The position numbers and the translations under genes were made by a program. This document shows, piece by piece, positions 23,150-33,753 of a DNA stretch of 64,000 nt (the stretch's first letter is position 1; each line of letters opens with the position of its first letter). The stretch lies in assembly GCF_000622145.1 (NCBI RefSeq), contig NZ_JHWH01000002.1:248256-312255 (forward strand), given 5' to 3'. Source of the DNA: Paracoccus yeei ATCC BAA-599 (GTDB lineage Bacteria; Pseudomonadota; Alphaproteobacteria; Rhodobacterales; Rhodobacteraceae). The notes below the pieces were generated by a model. The model saw nothing but the letters and a program-made list of their open reading frames with translations, did no database searches and was not told where the DNA came from.

Positions 23150-23647
23150 ATGACCGACCGCCTGCCCCATGAACGCGGATTCCACATCAGTTGGGACCAG
23201 ATCCACCGCGACTCGCGCGCGCTGGCCTGGCGGCTCGAACACCGGGAATGGCGCGCGATCCTGGCGATCACCCGCGGCGGCCTGGTCCCGGCGATGATCG
23301 TCGCGCGAGAGCTGGACATCCGCGTGATCGACACGATCTCGGTCAAGTCCTACCAGGGCAAGGGCGGGCAGGAGCGGGGCGAGGTCAAGGTGCTGAAGGC
23401 CCCCGACCCGGCAGTGATGCAGGATGGCGAGGGCATCCTGGTGGTCGACGACCTGGTCGATTCCGGCCGCACGCTGGAGCATGTGCGCAGCATGTATCCC
23501 AAGGCGCATCTGGCGACCGTCTATGCCAAGCCCAAGGGCCGCCCCATGGTCGAGACTTATGTGACCGAGGTCAGCCAGGACACCTGGATCTTCTTCCCCT
23601 GGGACATGGCGCTGCAATACGTCCAGCCTTATCGGGGCGAGGATTGA
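23150..23647 (+). CDS. gpt: Xanthine phosphoribosyltransferase
   Basis: Purine salvage enzyme that joins PRPP to xanthine/guanine. The 165-residue product has [19 protein letters not shown] (about 36-54) and the PRPP-binding loop [15 protein letters not shown] (about 94-108). The C-terminal [14 protein letters not shown] is typical of Gpt. The stop overlaps the next start as TGATG. Confidence 0.93.
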   Translation: MTDRLPHERGFHISWDQIHRDSRALAWRLEHREWRAILAITRGGLVPAMIVARELDIRVIDTISVKSYQGKGGQERGEVKVLKAPDPAVMQDGEGILVVDDLVDSGRTLEHVRSMYPKAHLATVYAKPKGRPMVETYVTEVSQDTWIFFPWDMALQYVQPYRGED

Positions 23648-24123
23648 TGAAGCATATCAAGGGGGAACACGGACCGCTGCACTGGCTGTTCGAATCCACC
23701 CTGGTGCTGAAATCGGTCTTTGCGCTGCTGGAAATCGCGGCCGGGCTGGGGCTTTGGCTGGTGCCCCATGCCCGGATCGAGGATCTGACCGGCTGGCTGG
23801 TCCAGAGCCACCTGATCGAGGGGCACGGCAGCCCGGTCTATGCCCGCGTGGCGCAGGTGATGGGCGCGTTCAGCCTGGCAAGCCAGCATTTCTATGCGCT
23901 GTACCTGGCGGCACACGGGGTCGTCAAACTGGCCATCGTGCTGCTGCTGATGCGCCGCGTGGCCTTTGCCTATCCTTTGGGAATCGTGGTGTTTTCCGGC
24001 TTCATCGTGACCCAGCTGCACCGCTGGAGCCACACCCATTCGCCGGTCCTGCTGGCGCTTTCGGCGCTGGATCTGGTGGTCATCGGATTGACCTGGCGCG
24101 AGTGGCGGGGCCAGCGCGGCTGA
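23647..24123 (+). CDS. DUF2127 membrane protein
   Basis: A 158-residue integral membrane protein with four predicted helices (about residues 17-40, 72-92, 96-118, 130-148). HWLFESTLVLKSVFALLEIAAG at the start (first 12 residues shown are diagnostic) and the HFYALYLAAHGVVKLAIVL core fit DUF2127. Function unknown. The ATG overlaps the gpt stop by one base. The gene ends 13 bp from the convergent superoxide dismutase gene. Confidence 0.8.
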   Translation: MKHIKGEHGPLHWLFESTLVLKSVFALLEIAAGLGLWLVPHARIEDLTGWLVQSHLIEGHGSPVYARVAQVMGAFSLASQHFYALYLAAHGVVKLAIVLLLMRRVAFAYPLGIVVFSGFIVTQLHRWSHTHSPVLLALSALDLVVIGLTWREWRGQRG

Positions 24124-24136
24124 CCCCGCCCGGGCC

Positions 24137-24826
24137 TCAGTCGGCTAGAGCCGCGGCGTAGCGTTCGGACACCTTGCCCCAATCCACCACATCCCACCAG
24201 GCCGACAGGTATTCGGGACGGCGGTTCTGGTAGGTCAGGTAATAGGCGTGTTCCCACACGTCATTGCCCAGGATCGGCGTGCCCTTCTTTTCGGCCACGT
24301 CCATCAGCGGGTTGTCCTGGTTCGGGGTCGAGGTGATTTCCAGCTGGTCCTGGTCGTTCACGATGAGCCAGACCCAGCCCGAGCCGAAGCGGTCGGCGCC
24401 CGCCTTCTCGAAGGCCTTGCGGAACTCCTCGGGCGAACCGTAGACCGCGGTGACGGCCTGCGACAGCGGCTCGGACATCTCGTCCCGCTCGCCCTCGGGC
24501 GCCATGCTTTCCCAGAAGAATGTGTGATTCCAATGACCTCCGGCATTGTTGCGGATCGCGGGGGCATAGGTTCCGGCATTGGCGACCAGGTCCTCGAGGG
24601 TCTTGCCCTGGGCGTTGGCGTCGGCGGCCACGGCCTTGTTCAGGTTGTCCACATAGGCCTTGTGGTGCTTGCCGTGGTGCAGCTCCATCGTCTCGGCGCT
24701 GATCGCGGGGGCGAGGGCGTCGGCGGCATAGGGCAGATCCGGCAGCGTGAAGGGCGCGTCGGTCTGGGCCATCGCCAGGGACGGCAGCGCCGTGACGGTT
24801 GCGATGATCGCGAGTCGGTCCAGCAT
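24137..24826 (-). CDS. Exported Mn/Fe superoxide dismutase
   Basis: A 229-residue superoxide dismutase preceded by a signal peptide (MLDRLAIIATVTALPSLAMA), so it should act in the periplasm. Metal ligands are the His in ELHHGKHH, the His in GGHWNHTFFW, and Asp and His in DVWEHAYY. GGHxNH and the Gln in NQDNPLM are features of Mn-type enzymes; Fe enzymes usually have AAQ and a different second-shell Gln. The ATG at 24826 has GGAG seven bases upstream. Most bacterial Fe/Mn enzymes are cytosolic. Confidence 0.92.
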   Translation of the reverse strand: MLDRLAIIATVTALPSLAMAQTDAPFTLPDLPYAADALAPAISAETMELHHGKHHKAYVDNLNKAVAADANAQGKTLEDLVANAGTYAPAIRNNAGGHWNHTFFWESMAPEGERDEMSEPLSQAVTAVYGSPEEFRKAFEKAGADRFGSGWVWLIVNDQDQLEITSTPNQDNPLMDVAEKKGTPILGNDVWEHAYYLTYQNRRPEYLSAWWDVVDWGKVSERYAAALAD

Positions 24827-24982
24827 CGGGTTCTCCGTATCTATGGGCTGGCTCAACCGGCGGGGGAAGGGATTGTTCCGTCCAAAGCGCCGGCCCCGGG
24901 CCGCGCAACGGCTGCGTGCGTTGCGTGGGGTGCACCGGGGTCCGGGGGGATGCAGGTTTTCCGGGAAATGCTGGGGTTTTGG

Positions 24983-25032
24983 CTGTGACAGCCGTGCACG
25001 GAGCGTACACCGCGCGTACACAGGGCGTATGC
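24983..25032. repeat. 11-bp iteron array, copy 1
   Basis: Hexamers start every 11 bp: CTGTGA (24983), GTGCAC (24994), GTACAC (25005), GTACAC (25016) and GTATGC (25027). The 5-base spacers are G/C-rich (for example CGCGC, AGGGC). The rest of the gap 24827-25126 shows no gene. The array is 157-206 bp upstream of the superoxide dismutase start. A matching array lies at 56583-56632. Confidence 0.75.
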
Positions 25033-25126
25033 CGCGCCACGCCATGATCCGGGCGTGACGCCCCGTTGCGCGCCTGGCGATGGGTATCTGGAAAACGGAA
25101 AGCCGCTGGCGCCGGGTCCGGGGCCG

Positions 25127-25324
25127 TCAGTCGGGGTCGGGCTGGAACACCTGTTCCACGGTCAGGCCGAAGAGCCGGGCGATGGCGAAGGCCAGCGGCA
25201 GGCTGGGATCGTAGCGGCCGCGTTCCAGCGCGTTCACGGTCTGGCGCGAGACCTGCAGCTGCCGGGCCAGGTCGGCCTGCGACCAGCCGCGCTGCTGGCG
25301 GAGGTCGGGGATGCGGTTCCTCAT
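25127..25324 (-). CDS. Small XRE-family transcriptional regulator
   Basis: A 65-residue protein that is almost entirely a Cro/C1-type helix-turn-helix: LRQQRGWSQADLARQLQVSR followed by QTVNALERGRYDPSLPLA and LFGLTVEQVF. This is the class of tiny regulators usually paired with a membrane protein gene. The ATG overlaps the stop of that partner by four bases. It probably represses the pair through two palindromes upstream (25704-25721, 25744-25761). Confidence 0.88.
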   Translation of the reverse strand: MRNRIPDLRQQRGWSQADLARQLQVSRQTVNALERGRYDPSLPLAFAIARLFGLTVEQVFQPDPD

Positions 25325-25689
25325 CCGTGGCGCAGCCGGCCGAGGCAGGTGCCGATCGTCCAGAGCAGGGCCATCAGCGGCCAGACCACGAACATCGAGA
25401 GGTGCGGGTAGCCCTCGCCTTCGAGAAAGCCGTAGCCGAAGGTGAGGAGCGCGGTGCCGGCAAAGGAGAGCGCCAGCGCCTCGAATTGCAGCTTGCGCTG
25501 CATTTCGTCCATGCGGCGGATGATGGCGACCACGGCGGCGCAGACGATGGCCGCGGGCAGCATCGGCATGAGCGAGACCAGCAGGCGGGTGCCCTGGTCC
25601 TGGATCCCGCCGGCAAGCAGGCGCTGCGACAGGACCAGCAGCGCGACATAGCCGGCCATTCCGGCGGCAAACCCGATCCAACCCCGCAT
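25321..25689 (-). CDS. Four-helix membrane protein paired with XRE regulator
   Basis: A 122-residue hydrophobic protein with four predicted helices (about residues 2-24, 35-58, 70-88, 97-117) and a short charged loop IIRRMDEMQRKL after helix 2. No recognised function; similar arrangements of a small membrane protein with a 65-70 residue XRE protein occur in many bacteria. The ATG at 25689 follows AAGGGGG with good spacing; upstream in-frame ATGs at 25722 and 25749 fall within or near the operators. Confidence 0.75.
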   Translation of the reverse strand: MRGWIGFAAGMAGYVALLVLSQRLLAGGIQDQGTRLLVSLMPMLPAAIVCAAVVAIIRRMDEMQRKLQFEALALSFAGTALLTFGYGFLEGEGYPHLSMFVVWPLMALLWTIGTCLGRLRHG

Positions 25690-25703
25690 GGCATCCCCCT
25701 TGT

Positions 25704-25761
25704 TGTAAAGCGTGCTTTCCATATCGAGGATTGCCGTCGTCGATGTCAAGCGTGCTTTACA
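25704..25761 (-). promoter_or_regulatory. Two operator palindromes and promoter of the XRE/membrane pair
   Basis: Two 18-bp palindromes: 25744-25761 (TGTCAAGCGTGCTTTACA) and 25704-25721 (TGTAAAGCGTGCTTTCCA). Their starts are exactly 40 bp apart, about four helical turns, so both face the same side. On the minus strand the first contains a perfect TTGACA -35 (25749-25744) and a weak GATATG (25725-25720, spacer 18) may serve as -10; the second palindrome overlaps the expected transcription start. This fits repression by the XRE protein. Confidence 0.65.
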
Positions 25762-25776
25762 CCCGGCGCGGCCGGG

Positions 25777-27278
<1,502 letters not shown>

Positions 27279-27282
<4 letters not shown>

Positions 27283-29210
27283 TGGGCCTGTGCATTCACC
27301 GCATCCACGGCGGTCTGGTTGACGGTCGCGCCGGCGCGGGCCTGAAGCGCCCGGCTGTAATAGTCGAACACGTCCTGGCGCAGGCTGTCGGCCATCCGCG
27401 CCGCGATGGCGTCGCGCATCTGACCCGCATCCTCGCCCGAGACATCGGCGGGGTGGATCTGGTCGAGCGTCACCAGGAACACCCGGTTTTCGGCATCGAC
27501 CACCTCGGTCGCGCCGGGGGTCTCGATCTGGAACGCCTGGGTGACTAGCGCCTGCGGGACGCCCGCGATGAAGCCGCCGCGCACCAGCCCGGTTTCGGCG
27601 CGGCCCCGGTCGGGCGCGGGCGCCGGTTCGGGCTGGGCCACCGGGGCGGGCTGGGCGCCGACCGCCTGGGCCACCGGGGCGGTGGCGGCGGGCGTCGGGC
27701 CGGCGGGTTCGGCCGCGGCCTCGGTCGCAAGCTTGCGCTCTTCGGCCAGGGCCAGAAGCTGGCGGTGGGTCTCGTTCTGAGTCCAGTCCTCGGCCACGCG
27801 GTCGCGCACCTCGGCGAAGGGGATCAGGGCGGGGGGTTCGATGGCGTCGAGGCGCAGGACGAAGACGCCGCCATCCTCGAAGGTGGCCAGTTCGGGGAAG
27901 TCGCGTTCGGTCAGCGCGCCCGCCTTCTGGCGGAATTCGGGATAGGCGGCGATGCTGTCGGGGGTCGCCTGTTCCTGGCCGGTCCAGTCGATCTGGCCCA
28001 GTTCCATCGGCGTGTCGCGGGCCAGATCCTCGAGCGAGGCGCCGCCGGCGATCATGTCGGAGAACTGCGCGGCCTGGTCGTCGATCTGGCGCCGGGCGCG
28101 GTCCACCGCCGCCTCGACCCGCAGGTCGGCCCGGGCCTGTTCGAAGGACACGTCCACCGGCTCGAGGATGGCGTTCATGGAATAGAGCGCGGGGCCGAGG
28201 TCGCTGGGCGCGGGCCCGGCGATGCCGGGCTGGTCCAGCGCGAAGACCGCCTCTCCGGCGGCGCCGAGCTGGGCCTGGGTGACTTCGCCCAGGTCGATGT
28301 CGGCAAGCGTCAGCCCGCGTTCGGCGGCGAGCTGTTCAAAGGTCGTCTCGCCCCGGTCGAGGCGGGCGCGCGCCTCGGCCGCGGCGGCCGGGGTCGGGAA
28401 CACCAGGCGTTCGACCATGCGCCGCTCGGGCTGCTGGAATTCGTCGATGCGGCTTTGATAGAGGTCGCGGAGCGCCTGGTCGTCGACCTGGACCTTGTCC
28501 TCCAGCATCTCGGGGGTCAGCCAGGCATAGGTGATCTTGCGCGTCTCGGGCCGGGTGAAGCGGTCGGCATTGGCCTTGTGCCAGGCCTCGAGCGTGGCGT
28601 CGTCGGGCGTGGCGATGGGCGCGGGCAGATCGGCCGCGGTCAGCTCCTGCCAGTGGATGTCGCGGGTTTCCAGGAGCCAGGCGAGCGAGCGTTCGGTGAC
28701 CGAGGGCGAGGCGGCGACGGCGGCCAGCGTGGCGCCCTGCAGGATCTGGCGCGCCTCGTCCATGCGCAGGTCGTGTTCGAATTCCGCCTCGCGCAGCCCT
28801 TCGCGCTTCAGCGCGTCGGCATAGCGGGCGCGGTCGAAGCGGCCGTCGAGCCCCTTGAAGGCGGGGATCGCGGTGATCTGGTCGGCCACCGCCTTGTCGC
28901 CCACCGAGACGCCGATGCGGTTCGCCTCGTCCTCGAGCGCGGCGGCGACGTAGAGGCGCGAGAGCGCGGCCTGGTCGAGGCCGATGGACTTCGCCTCGGC
29001 CGGGGTCAGCTGGCGGCCGGTCTGGGCAGCGAAGCCCTGGATCTCGGTGCGCAGCGCCCGGGCGTAGTCCTGGGACGAGATCTCGACATCGCCGACGGCG
29101 CCGACATCGGCGGTCCCGCCCGAGAAGTTGGTGACGCCGAAGCCGCCCAGGCCCAGCACCAGCATGCCCATCAGCAGCCATACGATGGTTTGTTTGCCCT
29201 TGCCGCGCAT
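27279..29210 (-). CDS. PpiD/SurA-like periplasmic foldase
   Basis: A 643-residue inner-membrane-anchored protein: residues 8-27 form one helix, then a periplasmic region. The SurA-N-like domain (about 40-170; SQDYARALRTEIQ, AFKGLDGRFDRARY) is clear, followed by a PPIase-type region with weak parvulin character and a second partner domain near the end. An Ala/Pro-rich linker runs from about 510 to 555. It probably helps envelope protein folding. The ATG at 29210 gives MRGKGKQTIVW, the usual short cytoplasmic tail; the frame is open to 29297. Confidence 0.85.
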
Positions 29211-29293
29211 CTGCCCTGCCCTTTTTCGTCGCTTGCGCCAGTCTTTAGGGGGATGCGGGGCCGCGGGCAAGGGCCGCGCGGGCCCGCCGGCGG

Positions 29294-30478
29294 TCACAAT
29301 CGGTCGGGGTCCCAGCCGCGCAGCCGCTCGACCAGGCGGGCGATGCCGTCGCGGTCGGCGTTGGCGAAGGCGATGCGGAAGTGGCGCGCGCCCTGCGGAT
29401 CGGCCTCAGGCATGAACATGGTGCCGGGCAGCATCAGGATGCCCGCCTGCCGGACCAGCCGGGGCGCCAGCGCGGCCGCGCTTTCGGCGAAGGGGTGTTC
29501 GACCCAGGCGAAATAGGCGCCGCAGCCCTTGACGCGCCAGCCGTCGAGCGAGGCGATGCCCCGGGCCGCCGCCTCGCGCCGGGCCAGGATCTCGGCGCGT
29601 TCGCCCGCGAGCCAGGGGCCGAGGTTCTGCATGCCCCAGAGCGCGCCGATCTGGCCAAGCTGGCTGGCGCAGATGGCCAGCGTGTCGAGCACCTTTTCGA
29701 CCTCGGCCATGCGGTCCTCGCTGGCGATCAGCGCGCCAACGCGGTGGCCGGTCAGGCGGTAGGCCTTGGAAAAGCTGTAAAGCTGGATCAACGTGCCCGG
29801 CCAGTCGGGGTCGGCGAACAGGTCGTGCGGCGCGCCTTCGCGGCTGTCGAAATCGCGATAGGTCTCATCCAGGATCAGGGCGATGCCGCGGGCGCGGGCG
29901 AGATCGTAGAAGGCACGCACCGTCCCGGCCGGGTATTCGGCGCCCGAGGGGTTGTTGGGCGTGACCAGCACGATGGCGCGGGTGCGTTCGGTGATCAGCG
30001 CCGCCGCCTGCCCGGCGTCGGGGATCATGCCCGGGCCGCAGGGCAGGCCGACCGCGCCGATGCCCTGCATGTCGAGCCACATCTTGTGGTTGAAATACCA
30101 GGGCAGCGGCAGGATCACCTGGTCGCCCGCCCGCGCCAGCGTCTGGATCGCGGCGCAGAAGGCCTGATTGCAGCCCTGGGTGATGGCGACCTGGGCGGGG
30201 GCGACGCTGCCGCCGTAATCCGCCGACCAGCGCGCCGCCACCGCCTCGCGCAGCGCGGGGCGGCCCAGCACGGGGCCGTAAAGATGCGCGTCCGCCTGGT
30301 CCAGCGCGGCGCGCGCGATGGCCTGGCGCAGCCCTTCGGGCGGCGGATCGACCGGGGCGGCCTGGCTGACGTTGATGAGCGGCCGGTCGGGCGGAAAGGC
30401 CGCATCGGCCAGCCAGCGCCGCGCCTCCATCACCGGGGGGCGGAAGGTCGCGGCAAGGGCGGGGTTCAGGGGCATCAT
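29294..30478 (-). CDS. PLP-dependent aminotransferase, class I/II
   Basis: A 394-residue fold-type I aminotransferase. The PLP lysine is in SFSKAYRLTGHRVG (about residue 235); TPNNPSGAEYP and the LILDETYRDF segment hold the Asn and Asp that contact PLP; the substrate-binding Arg is near RHFRIAF at the end. The substrate is not readable. It lies 12 bp after the proline-rich gene and 83 bp before the PpiD-like gene. Confidence 0.9.
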   Translation of the reverse strand: MMPLNPALAATFRPPVMEARRWLADAAFPPDRPLINVSQAAPVDPPPEGLRQAIARAALDQADAHLYGPVLGRPALREAVAARWSADYGGSVAPAQVAITQGCNQAFCAAIQTLARAGDQVILPLPWYFNHKMWLDMQGIGAVGLPCGPGMIPDAGQAAALITERTRAIVLVTPNNPSGAEYPAGTVRAFYDLARARGIALILDETYRDFDSREGAPHDLFADPDWPGTLIQLYSFSKAYRLTGHRVGALIASEDRMAEVEKVLDTLAICASQLGQIGALWGMQNLGPWLAGERAEILARREAAARGIASLDGWRVKGCGAYFAWVEHPFAESAAALAPRLVRQAGILMLPGTMFMPEADPQGARHFRIAFANADRDGIARLVERLRGWDPDRL

Positions 30479-30490
30479 GGGGTCTGGGCC

Positions 30491-31336
30491 TTATGGGGTC
30501 TGGGCCTCGGGTTGGATCAACTGCCCGAGGTCGGGGGGCGTCCACAGGTCGGGGGCGGCCCCGCCGCCGTCCATGTCCTGCCCCTGGCCCGCGCTGCCGG
30601 CGACCGAGGCGGCGACCTGGGCCGCGATCGCCTCGGCCTGGGGATCGGCGGGCGCGGGCTGCGGATCGGTGGGCGCGGCAGAGGGAACGGGTTCGGCGGC
30701 GGGCGCCTGGTCGCGCGGCGGGGCATCGACGCGGGCAACGGGCAGCGCGGGGGCGCGGGCCTGCTCGGGCATCGGCGCCAGTTCGGGCGCGTCCGGCTCG
30801 GGCGGGCGCAGGATCGGGGCCGAGGGCGCCTCGCCCCGCGCCTGGGGCAGGCCGGCCGGGCCCGCCGGAACCGGCGCTGGTTCGGCGGCGGGCATGGCGG
30901 CGGGCGCGGGCGCCTGGGGCTTGGGGCCCTGCGGGGCCAAGGGCGCGGGCGCCTGGGGCTGGCGGTCGCCGGTGCGCGCGAATTCCGACCCCGCCGGCAG
31001 GCTGAGGCTGTCGGTCGCCGGGGACGCGGGGCGCCGGGTCTCGGCCGGTTCCGGGGCATGTTCCAGGGTCGGCGGTTGCGGCGCGGGCTCGGGGGCGGGG
31101 GCCGCATCGGGAACCGGAGCGGGCGCCGGGACGGGTTCGGAGATGGGCGCCGGCGCGGGGATGTCGGGCGCAGGAGTTGAGGGCGCGGGCGCCGGGGTCG
31201 TGGCGGCCGGCGCCTCGACCGGGGGTGGGGCTTGGGTGGGCGCCTGCGGCGGCGGCAGGATCAGCGCCAGCGCGACCAGCCCGGCGCCGCAGGCCAGCGC
31301 CCCATGAACCAGCCCTGCCGCAAATCCCTTGGCCAT
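30491..31336 (-). CDS. Proline-rich membrane-anchored protein
   Basis: A 281-residue protein with one N-terminal transmembrane segment (about 5-28) and then roughly 250 residues of Pro/Ala-rich low complexity. The only islands are [16 protein letters not shown] (about 110) and the last 45 residues ([20 protein letters not shown]). N-terminal layout and the LPAGSEF island recall the N-terminal part of divergent polysaccharide deacetylases (YibQ) of this order, but no deacetylase domain follows. The real start is uncertain; the ATG at 31336 is best by hydrophobicity. A TonB-like spacer role is possible. Confidence 0.55.
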   Translation of the reverse strand: MAKGFAAGLVHGALACGAGLVALALILPPPQAPTQAPPPVEAPAATTPAPAPSTPAPDIPAPAPISEPVPAPAPVPDAAPAPEPAPQPPTLEHAPEPAETRRPASPATDSLSLPAGSEFARTGDRQPQAPAPLAPQGPKPQAPAPAAMPAAEPAPVPAGPAGLPQARGEAPSAPILRPPEPDAPELAPMPEQARAPALPVARVDAPPRDQAPAAEPVPSAAPTDPQPAPADPQAEAIAAQVAASVAGSAGQGQDMDGGGAAPDLWTPPDLGQLIQPEAQTP

Positions 31337-31478
31337 TCCGTTCTGCCCACGCCTGTTTTCTTGCCCCGCGGGCTTGACCCCCCGCGCCGCTTTGGCCCAT
31401 CTATAGCCGCAGATTTTCCGGGGTGCACCCCCCATGCAGGGGCCCTGCCCGCGGCGCGGCCCAATCCAAGGCGACACC

Positions 31479-32069
31479 ATGATCCTGCTTATCGACAATT
31501 ACGACAGCTTTACCTGGAACCTCGTCCATTACATGGGCGAGGCCGGGGCGGATGTGGTCGTGCGCCGCAACGACGCGCTTTCGGTCGAGGAGGCGCTGGC
31601 GATGGGGGCGCAGGGCATCGTGATCTCGCCCGGGCCCTGTACGCCGGGCCAGGCCGGGATCATCGTGCCGCTGATCAAGGCGGCGGCCGGGCGGGGCGTG
31701 CCGATGCTGGGCGTCTGCCTGGGCCATCAGGCCATCGGCGAGGCCTTTGGCGGCAAGGTGGTGCGCGCGGACCGGATCGTGCATGGCAAGACCGACGCGA
31801 TCAGCCACGACGGGACGGGCGTGTTCGCGGGCCTGCCCTCGCCCTTGACGGCGACGCGCTATCATTCGCTGACGGTCGAGCCCGCCTCTCTGCCCGACTG
31901 CCTGCGCGTCACGGCGACGGCCGGCGACGGCACCATCATGGGGCTGATGCACCGCAGCCTGCCCATCGAGGGCGTGCAGTTCCACCCCGAAAGCATCGCC
32001 TCGGAACATGGGCACGACATGATCCGCAACTTTCTGCGCCGCTGCATGAACCTGGACGCCGCCGCATGA
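31479..32069 (+). CDS. trpG: Anthranilate synthase component II (glutamine amidotransferase)
   Basis: Supplies ammonia from glutamine to TrpE. The 196-residue product has the nucleophile Cys in [15 protein letters not shown] (about residue 84) and the His-Glu pair in [10 protein letters not shown]. The N-terminus [20 protein letters not shown] is family-typical and fixes the start. First gene of the trpGD-ung-trpC-moaC-moeA run; overlaps trpD by four bases. Confidence 0.97.
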   Translation: MILLIDNYDSFTWNLVHYMGEAGADVVVRRNDALSVEEALAMGAQGIVISPGPCTPGQAGIIVPLIKAAAGRGVPMLGVCLGHQAIGEAFGGKVVRADRIVHGKTDAISHDGTGVFAGLPSPLTATRYHSLTVEPASLPDCLRVTATAGDGTIMGLMHRSLPIEGVQFHPESIASEHGHDMIRNFLRRCMNLDAAA

Positions 32070-33094
32070 GCGTGACCGACATCCGCCCGCTGATCGGCGT
32101 CGCCGCAAGCCGTCCGCTGACCGGGTCCGAGGCCGAGGCCGCCTTCGGCGCGCTGTTCGAGGGCGCCGCGACCCCCGCCCAGATCGGCGGATTGCTGATG
32201 GCGATGCGCGTACGCGGCGAGACGGTCGAGGAAATGGCCGCCGCCACCCGCGCCATGCGCGCGCGCATGAACCGCATCAAGGCCCCCGAGGGCGCCATCG
32301 ACATCGTCGGCACCGGCGGCGACGGCAAGGGCACGCTGAACATCTCGACCGCGGCGGCCTTCGTGGTGGCGGGCGCGGGCGTGCCGGTCGCCAAGCACGG
32401 CAACCGCAACCTGTCGTCGAAATCGGGCAGCGCGGATGCGATCACCCATCTGGGGCTGAACGTGATGACGCCCCCCGAAGTCGCGGAACGCGCGCTGGCG
32501 GAAACCGGCATCTGCTTCATGATGGCGCCGATGCACCACCCGGCGATGCGCCATGTCGGCCCGGCGCGGGCGGAACTGGGCACGCGGACGATCTTCAACC
32601 TGCTGGGGCCGATGACCAACCCGGGATCGGTCCGCCGGCAGCTGACCGGCACCTTCGACCGGGTCTGGAACCGGCCCATGGCCGAGACGCTGCGCGAGCT
32701 GGGCAGCGACATGGCCTGGCTGGTGCATGGCGGCGACGGCACGGACGAGCTGTCCATCGCCGGGCCAAGCTGGGTCGCGCAGCTGAAGGACGGCGAGGTG
32801 ACCGAGTTCGAGGTCTCGCCCGAGGATGCCGGCCTGCCCGAGCACCCGTTCGAGGCGATCCTGGGCGGCGACCCGGCGCAGAACGCGGCCGCGCTGCGCG
32901 CGCTGCTGGCCGGCGAGCGCGGCGCCTATCGCGACGCGGTGGCCCTGAACGCCGCCGCCGCGCTGCTGATCGCGGGCAAGGCCGGCAGCTTGCGCGAGGG
33001 CGCCGAAATGGCCGCCGGATCCATCGACAGCGGCGCGGCGCAGGCCCGGCTGGAGGCGCTGGCCGCCCAGGTCGGCGCGCCCGAGCCGCAATGA
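32066..33094 (+). CDS. trpD: Anthranilate phosphoribosyltransferase
   Basis: Transfers phosphoribosyl from PRPP to anthranilate. The 342-residue product has the PRPP motif [17 protein letters not shown] (about 80-96), [15 protein letters not shown], and [19 protein letters not shown]. It starts in an ATGA overlap with trpG and ends in an ATGA overlap with ung. Confidence 0.97.
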   Translation: MSVTDIRPLIGVAASRPLTGSEAEAAFGALFEGAATPAQIGGLLMAMRVRGETVEEMAAATRAMRARMNRIKAPEGAIDIVGTGGDGKGTLNISTAAAFVVAGAGVPVAKHGNRNLSSKSGSADAITHLGLNVMTPPEVAERALAETGICFMMAPMHHPAMRHVGPARAELGTRTIFNLLGPMTNPGSVRRQLTGTFDRVWNRPMAETLRELGSDMAWLVHGGDGTDELSIAGPSWVAQLKDGEVTEFEVSPEDAGLPEHPFEAILGGDPAQNAAALRALLAGERGAYRDAVALNAAAALLIAGKAGSLREGAEMAAGSIDSGAAQARLEALAAQVGAPEPQ

Positions 33095-33753
33095 CCGCCC
33101 CGCCGGTCCCCGCGCCCTGGGCCGACCTGCCGTTCTTTCGGGACGACTGGCCTGCCATCGCGGCGCGGCTGCGCGATCGCGACTGGCTGCCGGGTCCGGG
33201 GCGCGTCTTTGCCGCCCTGGCGCTGACGCCGCCCGCTGCCGCGCGGGTGGTGATCCTGGGGCAGGACCCCTATCCGACGCCGGGGCACGCGAACGGACTG
33301 GCCTTTTCGGTCACGCCCGAGACCGCCCTGCCCCGCTCGCTGAAAAACATCTTTGCCGAGATGCGGGACGACATCGGCGCGGCGCCGCCGAACGGCGACC
33401 TGTCCGGATGGGCGCGCCAGGGGGTGCTGCTGCTGAACACCGCCCTGTCGGTCCTGCCGGGGCAGGCCGGCGCCCACGCGACATGGGGCTGGGACAGGCT
33501 GGCGCGGCAGGCCGTGGCGCGGGCCCAGGCCGAACGCCCGCTGGCCTTCGTCCTGTGGGGCGCGCATGCGCAGAAGGCGGTGGCGGGTCTGCCGCGCGAC
33601 TGCGATCTGGTGATCGCGACGGCCCACCCCTCGCCCCTGTCGGCGCGGCGCGGATTCTTTGGATCGCGTCCGTTCAGCCGGGTGAACGACTGGCTCTGCG
33701 CCCGGGGCGAGGCGCCGGTGGACTGGGCGCTTACGGATAAGGACGCAGAATGA
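33091..33753 (+). CDS. ung: Uracil-DNA glycosylase (family 1)
   Basis: Removes uracil from DNA. The 220-residue product has the catalytic [18 protein letters not shown] (about 57-74) with the general-base Asp, GVLLLNT, and the minor-groove loop [17 protein letters not shown]. It is complete and looks active. Its position is unusual: it lies between trpD and trpC with four-base overlaps on both sides, so it must be expressed with the tryptophan genes. No LexA box precedes it. Confidence 0.95.
   Translation: MTAPPVPAPWADLPFFRDDWPAIAARLRDRDWLPGPGRVFAALALTPPAAARVVILGQDPYPTPGHANGLAFSVTPETALPRSLKNIFAEMRDDIGAAPPNGDLSGWARQGVLLLNTALSVLPGQAGAHATWGWDRLARQAVARAQAERPLAFVLWGAHAQKAVAGLPRDCDLVIATAHPSPLSARRGFFGSRPFSRVNDWLCARGEAPVDWALTDKDAE

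Noticed and set aside
24983..25032. CRISPR-like direct repeats
   Set aside because: The unit is 11 bp with 5-base spacers that are themselves similar; there are no 28-36 bp repeats, unique spacers or cas genes.
31337..31478. Tryptophan attenuator or leader peptide before trpG
   Set aside because: No short ORF with tandem Trp codons and no terminator/antiterminator pair could be found; only a small GGGGTGCACCCC palindrome.
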